A stretch of DNA of 64,000 nt, taken from assembly GCA_030068075.1 (NCBI GenBank), contig CM057831.1:9653370-9717369 (forward strand), given 5' to 3'. The notes beneath the pieces were generated by a model. That model had not been told where the DNA came from and ran no database searches. It worked only from the letters and a program-made list of their open reading frames with translations. Positions 11,345 to 22,705 of the stretch are shown here, one piece after another (within the stretch, counting starts at the first letter, position 1; each line of letters starts with the position of its first letter). The position numbers and the translations under genes were made by a program. The DNA is from Paguma larvata (Eukaryota > Chordata > Mammalia > Carnivora > Viverridae).

Positions 11345-11584
11345 TTTTTTTTTTTTTTAAGTTTATTTATTTTGAGAGAGACAGAGACAGCATGAGTAGG
11401 GGAGGGACGGGATGGGGGCGGGGGGAGAAAAGAGAAGAGAGAAGAGAAAGAGAGAATCCCAAGCAGGCTCCGCACCATCAGCGCACAGCCCGATGTGGGG
11501 CTCGAACTCATGAAACCACAAGATGATGACCTGAGCCAAAATCGAGAGACGGACGCTTAACCAACTGAGCCACCCAGGCACCCC
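11345..11584 (-). mobile_element. Feliform CAN-SINE, antisense
   Basis: Reading left to right: a poly(T) tail, AAGTTTATTTATTTTGAGAG, a purine-rich block, AAGCAGGCTCCGCACCATCA, GGGGCTCGAACTCATGAAAC (B box, antisense), and CCAACTGAGCCACCCAGG. The TSD is AACTGGGAATGTTTT (11329-11343) against AACTGGGAGTACTTT (11588-11602). Confidence 0.95.
11399..11425 (+). promoter_or_regulatory. Potential G-quadruplex in SINE antisense strand
   Basis: Five G runs (4, 3, 3, 5 and 6 long) are separated by loops of one or two bases, so the sequence fits the usual G4 rule. It arose from the C-rich part of the SINE in reverse orientation. Confidence 0.45.
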
Positions 11585-11602
11585 AGCAACTGGGAGTACT
11601 TT

Positions 11603-12164
11603 CAACTAAGTTATCACTTTAAGGGATTTTCAAGCCTCATGGATGGTATGAATCTGGTTGCAAATCCATGTGAGGGTGAGCTTCTGTTTAGACGGTTTCA
11701 TGAGAGACTCTCTCTCCGTCTCCATCCAGATCCGAGACATTAAAAAGCAAGTCTCTGCCTGCAGAGCACCTTTCATCCGCGGAGGAAGTCGCCTTTCTGA
11801 GGTCCCAGTTTTCGAAGCGGCAGTGTCCAGTATGACCTCCCACAGCTCTGTGCGAACACTGTTCTTCTTCTCTTCTCCCCTCTTTTACCCTAATCCTGTA
11901 AGAAACCCTCAGCACAAATACTGTCTTCAGGGCTTACTTTGCCTTATGAAACCATGCTTTCCAGCCCCTTTGAGGCCTTCTATTATTTTCTGTACACAGG
12001 CTCCAGCATTTTACATATAAATGTGCTCACGTATTTTTTCCTTTTCCCAGCTTCATTTTACAATGTTCTGACCATAAGTGGCTTCTCTGCACATCTAATC
12101 TATCGTATTACTGCAAAAAAAAAAAATTACTCATCACTCATTTTAAGTTATTTTACTTACTAAA
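11603..12164. other. Unique sequence
   Basis: No gene or confident repeat. A 120-codon frame on + (11658-12020) has no recognisable domain. Confidence 0.45.
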
Positions 12165-12175
12165 AACTGATAAAT

Positions 12176-12383
12176 GGGGCACCTGGGTGACTCAGTCGGT
12201 TACGTGTCCGACTTCGGCTCAGGTCATGATCCTGCAGTTCGTGGGTTCAAGCCCCACGTCGGGCTCTGTGCTGACAGCTCAGAGCCTGGAGCCTGCTTCA
12301 GATTCTGGGTCTCCCTCTTTCTCTGCCCCTCCCCTGCTCATGCTCTGTCTCTCTCTCTCAAAAATAAACATAAAAAAATTTTT
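12176..12383 (+). mobile_element. Feliform CAN-SINE
   Basis: A full-length copy from GGGGCACCTGGGTGACTCAG to an AAAATAAACATAAAAAAATT tail. The TSD is AACTGATAAAT (12165-12175) against AATTGATAAAT (12384-12394). Confidence 0.97.
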
Positions 12384-14017
12384 AATTGATAAATAATTTC
12401 AGCAATACATTTATATTTTTAAAAGGCAGCTATGTAAGATCTAGCACTTGAGTGGAAATGCTTTGGGAAATATTAATACACTTCCTATAAAGCCAGTCTG
12501 AGGGAACTTAAATTTATGAGACATACTAACTTCTACCCCAGACTCTTCACGTCTTTTACAGCCTACTGGGGTCTGTGCCCGTGTACATACTTCAGACATG
12601 GTTTAAAACTGCACCACAACCCAAGGAAAAGGAAATTTTACTGATTTAAAGGAAAAGCAAAGGAAAAAAAAACTGCTTCTAGTGTCGATGTCTTAAGGTT
12701 AAAAAACAAAAAGATGAAGCCAATATATTGTAAGAAGAGATAAATTCAAGTTCTCTTTGGCAAAATGAAACGGAATCAAGTAGATTTAATATTCATATGC
12801 ACTTTATGAAACAGATAGCCTTGCCGTATTTTTTAAATTACAGACGAGGCTCAAAAGCAGCAGTGCCGTTATGGGGGTGGGGTGGGGAGCTGTGAGCCAC
12901 AGGGGTAAGAGCCTTTAAATGTCAGATCTCTCCGCCACGCTGAAAGCAAGGGCAACAAATTATCATATTCCCCAAAAGATGACAGCCAAACTCTTATACC
13001 CGGAGGAGAAACGGCTATCACAACTATTAGTGGGCACTGGCAGGAGACTTAACAGCAAGCCACCAAACAGACCGTGCATTGTTCTTCCTCTTGGGCAACA
13101 TGCACTTTCCGGCTCAGCCCTGCTAAACATCACAGTGGTCCATGAGGAGAAACTCCTCCTGGAAACAAATTCCACAACGCGATTTACCCGATGGGCAGTC
13201 TGCGTTTCCAGATTCCTCATCCCACTTTGCTGTGCTCCCCTCTGGGTCATGACGGCACTTGGCAGATGTGAGGATTTGCTATGTATAAACTCTGGAGCCC
13301 AGATTAGAAAACTCCGCAAAGTATGCATTTGGCACTGGCAAAAATGGTTGCTTTGTGCACGGATTTGGATTTGCTAACTTAGGATATCCACAGTTTGAAA
13401 AATGTGTCGAAGGCGGTTGAAATTTAAAAATCAGAAAACAGGCACGTGTCACACACATCCCAACACAGGCCCGCAAGCCTGCTGCGACCGTCCTCTGCAT
13501 ACCGACAAAATACCAAGGCCGTTATGCAATCTGTGGTTTCTTCTCATAATTGAAGAAATTAATGGCTTTGGATGCAGAACTTAGATAGCTTTAGCCTGAG
13601 ATATTCTCCCGGCCTTGGGTCTCTGTGTACGGAATCCAAAAGTACCCGTTACCAGGCTCCCAAAGAGGGGTCTACAAAAGGTTCTTTTCATTCACTAGTG
13701 ATCTTTCTTCACAGCGAAACTTCAAAAATGTCTTTTGGAAGAGTTTTCTACTTATGAAAAAAGTCGGCAACAAACCCCTATTGTATAGCAGTGTGTGTTT
13801 ACCAAGTTTGACAGAATTCATCTCTGCTGTGTTTCATCCCCTACCATACTGCAAGTTTTCCTCCTAACATTAAAATCACAGCGTTAGTCTTCTTAACAGG
13901 GTAGACAGGATGCAGGATCCACCACGCCTCAGAGGTATTACTAAGTTTAAAAGGGTTAACCCTGGAAAGGGTAAATGCTCAGTCCGAATTGTAAGTAATT
14001 TGGCATATGCAGATGGT

Positions 14018-14038
14018 GGGGCGGGGGAGGGGGGGGGG
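14018..14038 (+). promoter_or_regulatory. Potential G-quadruplex
   Basis: G runs of 4, 5 and 10 are separated by single C and A bases. The ten-G run can supply two tetrad strands, so four G3+ runs are available. Confidence 0.5.
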
Positions 14039-14629
14039 TGAATGTCCGTAACAGTGACGAAGTTTCACCTGTGAGTACTAAGGGTAACCATATAAATCAG
14101 TTATAGCCTAGAAATTAATTGATCTTACCAGATGAGTTTACCCTCATAGATTAAGAAGAGCCTGCCTGCCCACGTGGACAGTGAAATGGGTACAGAGGCC
14201 CAGCTAGGACTGAATTCCTTTTGGTCTACTGTACCGCAAACTTCTGGCCTCGGCTTGTTCTTCTAGTTGTTTGGAAGTACCTTCGTATATGTCAGATAAA
14301 AACAAACAAGAAACTTAAGCTCAAATTTATGCTTCTAAGAAAAATGGGGTTTTCTTTTTATAAATTTCACATTTATTTAGAGTAATAATGAACCTCCATA
14401 AAGGGATGCTATTGTTTAAAAAAAAACTTTCACACTTTGTAATACGGTCTCTTAACACAAAACAGGAGTACAACTAACTCCTGTTCAATAACTGTAACAA
14501 TTACGAATGAAAAGGCCCTCATTTCCCCCTACAGAGAAATTAAAACATTGACTAGCATTAACTTCAACCCAGTATTTCAGACGTATGGGCTTTGAAGAGA
14601 AAATGAGTTTATAATTTCAGATACTTCTG

Positions 14630-14637
14630 TGACGTCA
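14630..14637. promoter_or_regulatory. Consensus CRE octamer
   Basis: TGACGTCA, the palindromic CREB/ATF site, lies in non-repeat sequence. An isolated octamer does not establish function, but the retained central CpG makes it worth noting. Confidence 0.3.
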
Positions 14638-14939
14638 TAGAACCAGATCTACAGATAAATTCAAGTTCTCCACCAAGCGAGAAGGAAGGAGGTGGCACAC
14701 CCCGGTCAGTGAAGCAGCCCATCACGGGCCCCGATCATTCCAGTGGGGAAAAAGCGTCAACACGTTGGTTATATGTTGGACGTATCCATTTTTTTCAGTC
14801 CGCCCTTCTCCCTTTCTCTGAAGAACAATCGTTTAAGTTCCACCCTAAACCTCTGGCTCTCAACGCCACGCAGACACTCCCGATGTCATTGACAGGGCAG
14901 ACAGAGAAACGAGCCTGGGCTTGGGGAGGGCAAACGCCA

Positions 14940-15105
14940 CTGGGATCCTAACTCTCACCACTTACTTTCTTGTCTGTAGAACAACTGCTTGTATAAAGGT
15001 GCTAGGAAGGCTAAAACACAGAATCCCCTAGAACGAGAGCTGGCCCAGAACAGGAAACTAGTAGGTATTGGTTGTTCTTGTTGTTGTTACAATTATCATC
15101 ATTCT
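14940..15105 (+). repeat. Diverged MIR fragment, sense
   Basis: CACCACTTACTTTCTTGTCT, CTGGCCCAGAACAGGAAACT, AGTAGGTATTGGTTGTT and a (TTG)-like stretch follow the MIR order, with a deletion in the middle. Confidence 0.4.
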
Positions 15106-15372
15106 ACTTACCCCTGACCAGGTCTCTAACCCCTTGCCTAGGAATCCCAACTTCGTCGCTTCCTAAAAGCCCTCTAACCAACTACAGATCCCTAACTTTC
15201 AACAGATGATGGAGCCTTATACTTGACAGGGAAAAGACACATGAAAAATTCCTTCCTTTTCTTTTATGTCTCTATGCATCTTCATGCACCCAAACCTGTC
15301 CTGCCTGTTTCATCCCAGAAGGTCTCTCCTCCAACCGCAGGCAAGTAATAAGTGCCCAAAAGAGTCACCGGC

Positions 15373-15625
15373 TATCCTCCTCCTCCTCCTCTTCCGCTTC
15401 CTTCCCCTCCTCTTCCTCTCCCTCGCCCTCTTCCTCCCTCTCTTCTTCCTCTTCCTCCCTCTCCTCCTTCCCCTCCTCTTCCTCTCCCTCCCCCTCTTCC
15501 TCCCTCTCCTCCTCCTCTTCCTTCCCTCCTCTTCCTCTCCCTCCTCCTCTTTCTCCCTCCTCTCCCTCTTCCTCCCCCTCCTCTTCCTCTTCCTTCCCCT
15601 ACTCTCCCTCTCCCTCTCCCTCCCC
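15373..15625 (+). repeat. Polypyrimidine (TCC/CTT)n tract, about 250 bp
   Basis: Almost entirely C and T on the + strand. From 15426 to 15600, 175 bases are uninterrupted pyrimidine. Units such as CCTCCTCTTCC and CTCCCTC recur irregularly, with a larger repeat spaced about 66 bp in the left half. Long open frames over it on both strands (a Leu/Pro/Ser-rich one and an Arg/Lys/Glu-rich one) are artefacts of the repeat. Confidence 0.95.
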
Positions 15626-15799
15626 AACAAAAGTGATAGCTATTTCCAAACTCCGTATCGCAGAAGACTTAGACGCTCTAACTCCAGGGCTGGCAACTAC
15701 CAACATTCATGTGATTATGGAGAATGGCGACTGGTTTTACTAGATTACCCTTCACCCTCAAAATCTATTTAGCTGGCATAAGTGAGGATGAGTTCTCAA

Positions 15800-16205
15800 A
15801 AAAAAATAACTATGGGTTCGAACTCATAGAAACAGAATGTAGCCAAGGGCAGGGGGATGGGGGAAATAGGGAGTGTTAGAAATGGACATAGACGGGCACT
15901 TGGCTGGCTGGCTCAGTGGGTAGAGCACGTGACTCTTAATCTCAGGGTCATGAGTTCAAGCCCCACATTGCACACAGAGATTACCTTAAAAATAAAAGTG
16001 TACAAAACGAAAAATGATTTTTTAATTTAATTCAATTTAATTTAATGGGTGTAGAGTTTCAGTTTGGCAAGATGAAAAGAGTTCTGGAGACTGGTTGCAC
16101 AATAATGTAAATGTACTTAACACTATTCTTAACTGTATATTTAAAAATGGCAAAGATGGTAAGTTTTCTCTTACATGCTAATTTTACCACAATTTGAATA
16201 CATAT
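15800..16205 (+). mobile_element. L1M 3' end, sense, interrupted by an old SINE
   Basis: AACTCATAGAAACAGAATGT and CAGGGGGATGGGGGAAATAG lie left of the SINE. TTTAATGGGTGTAGAGTTTC, AGATGAAAAGAGTTCTGGAG and ATTTTACCACAATTTGAATA lie right of it. Together they give the classic L1M 3' UTR order. Confidence 0.75.
15894..15998 (+). mobile_element. Older short CAN-SINE without (CT)n
   Basis: GGGCACTTGGCTGGCTGGCT, GACTCTTAATCTCAGGGTCA, GAGTTCAAGCCCCACATTG and GAGATTACCTTAAAAATAAA. This short class ends after the GATTAC motif and lacks the later CT-rich domain. It lies inside an L1M 3' UTR. Confidence 0.85.
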
Positions 16206-18298
16206 ACACACATATGTACATACACGCCTATTGGTACTAGTCAGTACCACCTCAATACAACTTACCGCTGGCAACCTTTGCCCCGAATTCATTTTGGGGA
16301 ACCCTCTTCAAATCAGGGTTGAAATTTAGTTAGCCATTTCAATGTGTTCAAATTCCTGCTTAGCACCTAGACAGAAAGTTACACAGCCTCTGTCTTTCTA
16401 AAAGATATAAAAAATGGCCTGTTGCTGAGTTACACTTGGGGTCAGGATTGAAGAGGCTCAGAGATGACCAGCAAGCCTCTGATTCCCTCCACCCGGCAGA
16501 AATAAATATTACATTAAAATAGTTCTTCACGAACACCACCACCCTCCCAGTGGAATCTTCTGACGTCTGCACACGGACCCTGGGAACGGAGGTATGGGAG
16601 AGAATAAACAGGTAGGAGAAAGCTCTCTTAACCTGTTCTAATGAAACTCACCAAATGAAATCCGTGTTACAGGAAAAATCTGACTTGAGATGCAAATGTT
16701 TATAAAAACTATGGTTTAATGATCGACTATTTTTAGGAGAAAGAATATGCGGTACAACTAACACAGCAACAAACAAAAGTGCAGGGTGAGAATAGTAAAC
16801 CATTTTAACCAGAATAAGAAACTGTACTTCTGAGGTTTACTTTTAAAATGCTACGGATTCACTCTTTACCTCAATATGTTAAAGAATCATTATACAATGA
16901 GTGTTAAACACACGCAAACATATATGAACAAAGCTAAGTTTGGCTACATTCAATGAACTTATCTGTAGTTTGGCTGGGACAACTCCCACGCACCTCATAA
17001 AGTACGTAAAGGATGTTACCTCATCACAGATGCACGTGATGTTGACGCCAGAGAGATCCTTGGAAACAGCCTTCTAACCCAACCCCTTGGATGGACAGAT
17101 GATGAAAATCAAGTACTGAGGGGATGAATAAAACCTAAGTATGAAATAAACGATGAGATGCCAGCGTATGAAAATGTTGTTAACATTTTAGTTCCGCGGC
17201 ATCAATTTGTAAGAAGATATGATGACCATGATGATAATTTTTCAAAGAACATGTTCATGGGGGCCACAGACTATCAGAGGCCTTGGAAAAAATATTCTAA
17301 AAATATGTGAGAATTTTATGGAGAAAACTATAAACGTTTGTGAAGGAACTAAGCCCTGTGCCATGTCCACAGGCAGAAATAGCTCATATTGAAAAGACCT
17401 CAGTGCTCCTTCCTTGCCCGTAAATAATCCACACTCCAGTCTCTCTTCCAAAGAAGACTACGGTAAATATTTTTCTGTGTTGTGAGTGATAGTGGTAAGG
17501 GGACACAGAGGGAAAAATATTAGTATAAACCAGGAAAACAGGTCATCTTACCCAAACGGCTTAAACTTTAAATGTAAGTTTCTAGTCTATACTGCCCAGC
17601 CAACAGCACCTTGCTTTTGCTACATTCACTATTTTTCCAAGTTCAAAAGTCCCTCCGATGATGATCTATCTGTATTTCTGCATTCTCTGTATCTGTTTTT
17701 AAAATCAGGAAGGGCTTTTAAAATGCAAAGAGAACTCTGGAAACAAAGTAGGCAGGCCAGAACCTAATTTAACATCGTAACTTTAGAGCTCACTGTACAC
17801 TTACTGAAGTCTGCACAAACCTGCACCTCAGTATTCATCCACTATACTTCTTGAAAACAGGCAGGCTGTTGCTGGTTCAACACCAAGACAAACTATCCTA
17901 AGTCTCTCAAGATCAAGAACAAGGTCGGCCCCTAGGCCTCCGGGACCAAAAAGGTACACGATCATAAAACCCGAATAAAAGTTACCAATTAAAACTAAAG
18001 GCCACACAAGTTATTTTCAGTTAGTATCCCAGAGGTAAAGAAAGGATTGAGTATTTAAAATGAAAGATTAGACTTGACCCTGTGGAACTGTTAACTGCCT
18101 ATTAATGTGGACTTCCAATCACAATCCCATCTCTAGATTTTGATACATGAAGTAAGGTAAGGCGGGACAATTAACAACCATAAATCTTTTACCTAAGCAA
18201 GAGAGTTTCTGACAATTTAATTCAAAAAGGTAACTAAAAACACACACAGAGCTTAAGGTTTAAACTCTACTATTGACTGGGAGATAAGCATTTCAAAC
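16206..18298. other. Unique sequence, no gene recognised
   Basis: About 2.1 kb without a recognised exon, RNA or confident repeat. Open frames are all under 95 codons. Confidence 0.5.
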
Positions 18299-18372
18299 TT
18301 TTTTTTTAACTTGAATTTATTTAAATGCAGGTTAGTTACATACAGTGGTGTATTGGTTTCAGGAGTAACTTC
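18299..18372 (-). mobile_element. Carnivore L1 3' end remnant, antisense
   Basis: A T-run, then TTGAATTTATTTAAATGCAG, GTTAGTTACATACAGTGGTG and TATTGGTTTCAGGAGTA. This is the antisense 3' terminus of carnivore L1, severely 5'-truncated. Confidence 0.7.
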
Positions 18373-19521
18373 TAATAGAACAATTTCTGAGTCTCTTAAT
18401 ATTTTATTATATCGGATCAAAAGCTGTTGAAATTTAAATCTCAGTTTGAAGATAATGACAAAAGACTCTTCCTTCTCACTCAGAAAAAAAAATTCATTGG
18501 AAACTGTAGACATTTTGTGAGAAGGCAGTAAGACAACATGTATTTGTATGTTGTGGTCATATAAAGAAAAGGCTATGACTGAACGCACTAACTACGCGAG
18601 CTTCTTGGCAGCAACACAACATGGTACTTCCAATCCCAACCACTGTAGTGATCCTGACTAGCCGGCTACCAGCAGAGCTATGTTAAGTCTGCGATTCAGA
18701 GGTGAGAACTTTCCTGAATAAAAAACTACTACAGAGGCCAAGTGTCTAAACTTGGGAAGGAGGAAACCTGCCAACACCAGACGGCTTCCCCAATTCAAAG
18801 GTTGAACTTCTCCCCCACTCTGAGGGAGAAGGGGAGGAAATGTCGTGAGTGGGGCCCAAGAGTCAGAAGGCTCAGCAAAGTTGGGTACGTCCTATACACA
18901 TGAATGAGCAAAGCAGCAAATCCAAACGCACAGGCCTTTAGAATACATAGTCTGAAGCCTCGGTACCTAATAGGATATATTATTTTATAGGCAGCACATT
19001 AAAAAATACATTAAGAAAAAGAAATCATTAATTTCTCTTCGTCCCTAGTTTTTCCAAGAAGGTAAGACAAAAGACTAGTGCACTTGACCCCTAGAACCGA
19101 ATAGGGACAATCTTTGTCAGACTCCCAAGTTTTCAACATCCGTTTTCCTCAAGGCTCTCTCTCTGCTTAAGGCTGCTGCTCACTCCATCACTCTTTCCTG
19201 ACCCGGGTGTCTCCAAGCAGGCAGTGATGACACCCACATCGGCGTCTCCGGGCTTAAATATTTCCAACCACCGCCTCCTAGACACGGGCCCCACATGCTC
19301 CAGGACCCCACAGCCAGCCCGTCCACCGTTCACACAGCCACATCTTCTCTGGCCCAACCTCCTCTTCTACCTCGAATCCCCCTGCCACCTAAAAGCAGTG
19401 TTGGTATAAAACAATAATTAGTCTACTTCCTATTTAATCTACTTACCAAAGGTCTCCCCCTCCCCAAACCATTAACCTGCACGTTCCAAAATTTTTCTTC
19501 TATAATGAAAGCAGAGCCGCA
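18373..19521. other. Unique sequence
   Basis: No gene recognised. The C-rich part near 19140-19390 has open frames on both strands without recognisable domains, and may contain a diverged old repeat I cannot name. Confidence 0.45.
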
Positions 19522-19760
19522 AAATAATGATTGCTACTATCTGTCAGGTAACTTTTCTGTGTTAAGTGCTGGGCTTTATACATATGATCTCATTCAATCT
19601 AATCTTACAGCAATTCCTCGGGGTGGGCATTATCATGCCTGTTTTACAGATGAATTAAACCAAGCTTAAGGCTTATCCGAAGTTAAAAAGATAGCTAGTC
19701 AGTGAACCAGGAGTTCAATATCAGGTACCACCTCTTAGCCACTATATAAAACTGCTTCAT
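19522..19760 (-). repeat. MIR SINE, antisense
   Basis: GTTAAGTGCTGGGCTTTATA, ATGATCTCATTCAATCTAAT, TGCCTGTTTTACAGATGAAT and GATAGCTAGTCAGTGAACC follow the antisense MIR order over most of the element. Confidence 0.75.
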
Positions 19761-19984
19761 TACACGGAACACTTGCTTAAAGATTGAGAGAAGGGGGAAA
19801 CCAGGTGATTATTCGATTACCGTAATAGCTCAGTTAAAAATTCATTATTTATGGTATGGTTCTAGTCACAGACTATGCGTAATTTTATATTTAGAGATAC
19901 TCTCAAAATACAAATCTCGTGATCTAAAAGACCAAACTAAATATATATTTTAGTGCTTGTCCATTGTCTTAAGTGATGAAGACA

Positions 19985-20270
19985 AACAGTATTTCACAAT
20001 CTGGCTCCAACCCTACCTTTCATCGGTATTTTCCATATTCCCAGTGACGGTCCCCTTCACCCCACACACACTTTTTGGTGCCAACCACTGTACGAGACTA
20101 GTAATTCTCATTCGCAGACCCGGGTCTGTGGTCAATTCTTTCAATGTAGCCTTCCCTGACTTCTCCAGCCAAAGTTAATTCCTCCTTCTTCCTGCAGGCT
20201 TTTCATTCATTCCTACCCGACAGCACACGTATCTACGGATATATACTCGTACACATTTATCATCAAATTT
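19985..20270 (+). repeat. L2 LINE 3' part, sense
   Basis: CACAATCTGGCTCCAACCCT (compare L2 ATGATCTGGCCCCTGCC) and GTAGCCTTCCCTGACTTCTC (compare GAGGCCTTTCCTGACCACCC) are spaced as in L2. Diverged. Confidence 0.55.
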
Positions 20271-20717
20271 ATTACAGATCCCGAAAAAGGTAGTCACCCT
20301 ACCTCTTCAAATATCTGGATGCACACACGCAAATCCCTACGTCTGTGTGCCTGTGGGGAAAGGCGTTTGGGCAGCGATCTTTCCTCTTTCTGTTTCTTTA
20401 CCTCTTCCTCTCTTACCCACTCCTTCCCTACACCCTGTCCACGCCACAGCATGTAAAAAAAAAAAAAAAAATACACTGAATGTATGCCAAAGTGAATATT
20501 TCTAAATGTCAAAGTAAATGACAAGGTTACTAAGACTCTAGTGAGGGCCAACCATGTGGTACCCAATATATATTAACTGTACAAATGGTCTCGTTTATAC
20601 TTAAAGAAGGAGGGCTTTTCACTGCACTTGAGGTTGTAGAAATGACCACCTCTGCCCAGGATAGTGAAGCTACTACGGCCAGGGTCAAGGAATTGGGACT
20701 CAAACCATATCACCTAC
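20271..20717. other. Unique sequence with A17 run
   Basis: No gene. A 17-bp A run lies at 20455-20471. Confidence 0.5.
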
Positions 20718-20923
20718 GGGGCGCCTGGGTGGCTTAGTCAGTTGAACATCTGACCCTGGATTATGGATCAGGTCATGATCTCATGGTTTTGTGAGTTCAA
20801 GCCCCACATAGGGCTCTGTGTTGACAGCGCAGAGCCTGCTTGGGATTCTCTCTCTCTTCCTCTCTGCCTCTCCCCTGCTCACAATCTATCTCTCCCAAAA
20901 TAAACTTAAAAAAAAATTTTTTT
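20718..20923 (+). mobile_element. Feliform CAN-SINE
   Basis: GGGGCGCCTGGGTGGCTTAG through CCCAAAATAAACTTAAAAAA, shortened in the middle (GACAGCGCAGAGCCTGCTTG). The probable TSD is TATCACCTAC before and TATCACTTAA after. Confidence 0.95.
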
Positions 20924-21190
20924 AAAGTATCACTTAAGGACCAAATATGAATGAACTATGGATAGAGTTTTAGATCTTTATTTCCTCCCCTGCCCCCAAA
21001 GAAACAAAAGTGCTTTTCATGGACACAATTGATTTTTAAATAGACAAATCACAGCATAACTCTATATAATCAAACTATGTCGTTTTCAGATTCTTTTTCT
21101 CTCTACACCCTACATTCTAAAATATTCTGATTATATAAAATGTTTGGTTTAACTAGAAAATATTTTCTTTATTACTGTTAAAAAACCATT

Positions 21191-21303
21191 AGGGAGGGAG
21201 CGAAGGGGGGAAAGAAGGAGGGAGGGAGGGAGGGAGGGAAGAAAGGAGGGAAGGAAGGAAGGAAGGAAAGAAGGAAGGAAGGAAGGAAGGACGGACGGAA
21301 AAT
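21191..21303 (+). repeat. (GGAA)n/(GGGA)n polypurine tract
   Basis: Purine-only from 21202 to 21291 (90 bp). It starts as GGGA repeats, passes to GGAA repeats, and ends with two GGAC units. Confidence 0.95.
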
Positions 21304-21449
21304 GCAGAAAACAGAATAAATTTAGCTTTTTATGGCTGGAACCCTGAAACCCAAAAATACAGGTTATTTAGCTTCTAAAAGTGACCCCTTTCTCTATCCT
21401 TCTCATTATTCTCAGAAGCATACAGGAAAGAGATTTGAGAAAACAAGCA

Positions 21450-21664
21450 GGGGCGCCTGGGTGGCTTAGTCGGTTGAGCGACTGACTTCGGCTCAGGTCA
21501 TGGTCTCGCGGTCTGTGAGTTCGAGTCCCACGTCGGGCTCTGTGCTGACAGCTCAGAGCCTGGAGCCTGCTTCACATTCTGTTGTCTCCCTCTCTCTCTG
21601 CCCCTCCCCCACTCATGCTCTGTCTCTGTCTCAAAAATAAATAAACATTAAAAAAAAAAGAAAA
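21450..21664 (+). mobile_element. Feliform CAN-SINE, near consensus
   Basis: An intact-looking A box (GGCTTAGTCGG) and B box (GAGTTCGAGTCCC), then a CCCTCTCTCTCTGCCCCTCC block and an AAATAAATAAACATT plus A tail. The TSD is GAAAACAAGCA (21439-21449) against GAAAACATGCA (21665-21675). It is one of the least-decayed SINEs here. Confidence 0.97.
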
Positions 21665-22121
21665 GAAAACATGCATATTCTTCTAGTACAGTCCTAAAGG
21701 TGCAAGGGAAAAAAGCCCTCAAGTAACAGGAGGTAAAGTGGGGAGGAAAGGGGGCTTCAGGGGGCTAAGGGAAGTCTGGTTGCCAAAGAAACCAAACAGT
21801 AAAGTCTAAGAGGAAAAATCATTAGCTGTAAAATCTCTGAAATGCTTTCGTAGGGGCTCAATCCCTTGTCCTAAAAGACATGCAGCGAAGAGACCAACTG
21901 TCACAAATGACAGAGGGACCCCGGAGCATACCAAATGCCAAGCATCTGCCTTTTCTAAATTGCACAGTACGTCTATATCAGAGTGGCCGTGGACGAATGA
22001 GAAATCTATGACCAATCTTGTGACCTGCTGAAACCCAAATTCTGTGTGTGTGCGTGCACGTATGTGCCATTTTTTTTTTTTTAAAAAAGCTCCTGTCAGC
22101 TATAGCATTTAAATAGGTGCA

Positions 22122-22327
22122 GGGGTGCCTGGTGGCTCAGTCAATCAAGCACCTGACTTCGGCTCAGGTTATGATCTCAGTTCGATCTGGGTTCAAGCCC
22201 CGCATCGGGCTCTGTGCTGACAGCTCAGGGCCTGGAGCCTGCTTCGGATTCTGTCTCCTTCACTCTCTGCCCTTCCCCTATTCACACTCTGTCTCAGTCT
22301 CTCCCAAAAACAAACATCTAAAAAAAC
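22122..22327 (+). mobile_element. Feliform CAN-SINE
   Basis: GGGGTGCCTGGTGGCTCAGT through CCAAAAACAAACATCTAAAA. The TSD is TTAAATAGGTGCA (22109-22121) against TTTAATAGGTGTA (22328-22340). Confidence 0.96.
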
Positions 22328-22340
22328 TTTAATAGGTGTA

Positions 22341-22705
22341 AATTGTATATTTAAACAGCTATAAATACAAAAACCACTGTTTATACGACCTAGGTAAACT
22401 CGGCAAACTAGAAACATTTATGAAATTATCTAACCTCTGTCCCTCCAGCCTTCAAGTCCAGTCTGAGTTGTTTTGATTTGTCTCCGTTTGGAGCGAAAAA
22501 CTGAAATTACAAAGTATCATTCACAAGTAACCAATGGTCTGATTTTGAAGAGTTCAAAACAGCAAACCTACTTGAAATCCAGAAGCCAAACCCTTGTTCT
22601 AAGGCCAATAAACCATACTGTAGTTAAGGAGAAGGGGAATTAATACAGAAAAAAATCACAAGGAAGAAGAGAACGTTAGTTTTATTTCCTCTGGAAAACA
22701 GAACA
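22341..22705. other. Unique sequence
   Basis: Nothing recognised. Confidence 0.45.

Larger units (their letters stand above)
12395..14939. other. Large unique block, no gene recognised
   Basis: About 2.5 kb with no clear interspersed repeat. The longest frame (152 codons, + strand, 12919-13377) is matched by a 121-codon antisense frame over the same bases. It shows no domain, splice context or Kozak support that I trust. The block also holds a G-rich tract and a CRE-like octamer, listed separately. Confidence 0.5.

Noticed and set aside
11035..11511. 158-codon antisense frame
   Set aside because: It is a chance join of antisense SINE sequence and an L1 endonuclease remnant, not a gene. The L1 part is annotated as a mobile element.
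12919..13377. 152-codon + strand open frame in unique DNA
   Set aside because: It is matched by a 121-codon antisense frame, has no recognisable domain, and lacks convincing splice or promoter context. A frame this long is expected by chance in 64 kb.
15266..15772. 168-codon Leu/Pro/Ser-rich frame and its Arg/Lys/Glu-rich antisense partner
   Set aside because: Both are produced by the CT-rich repeat, which has almost no stop codons in several frames.
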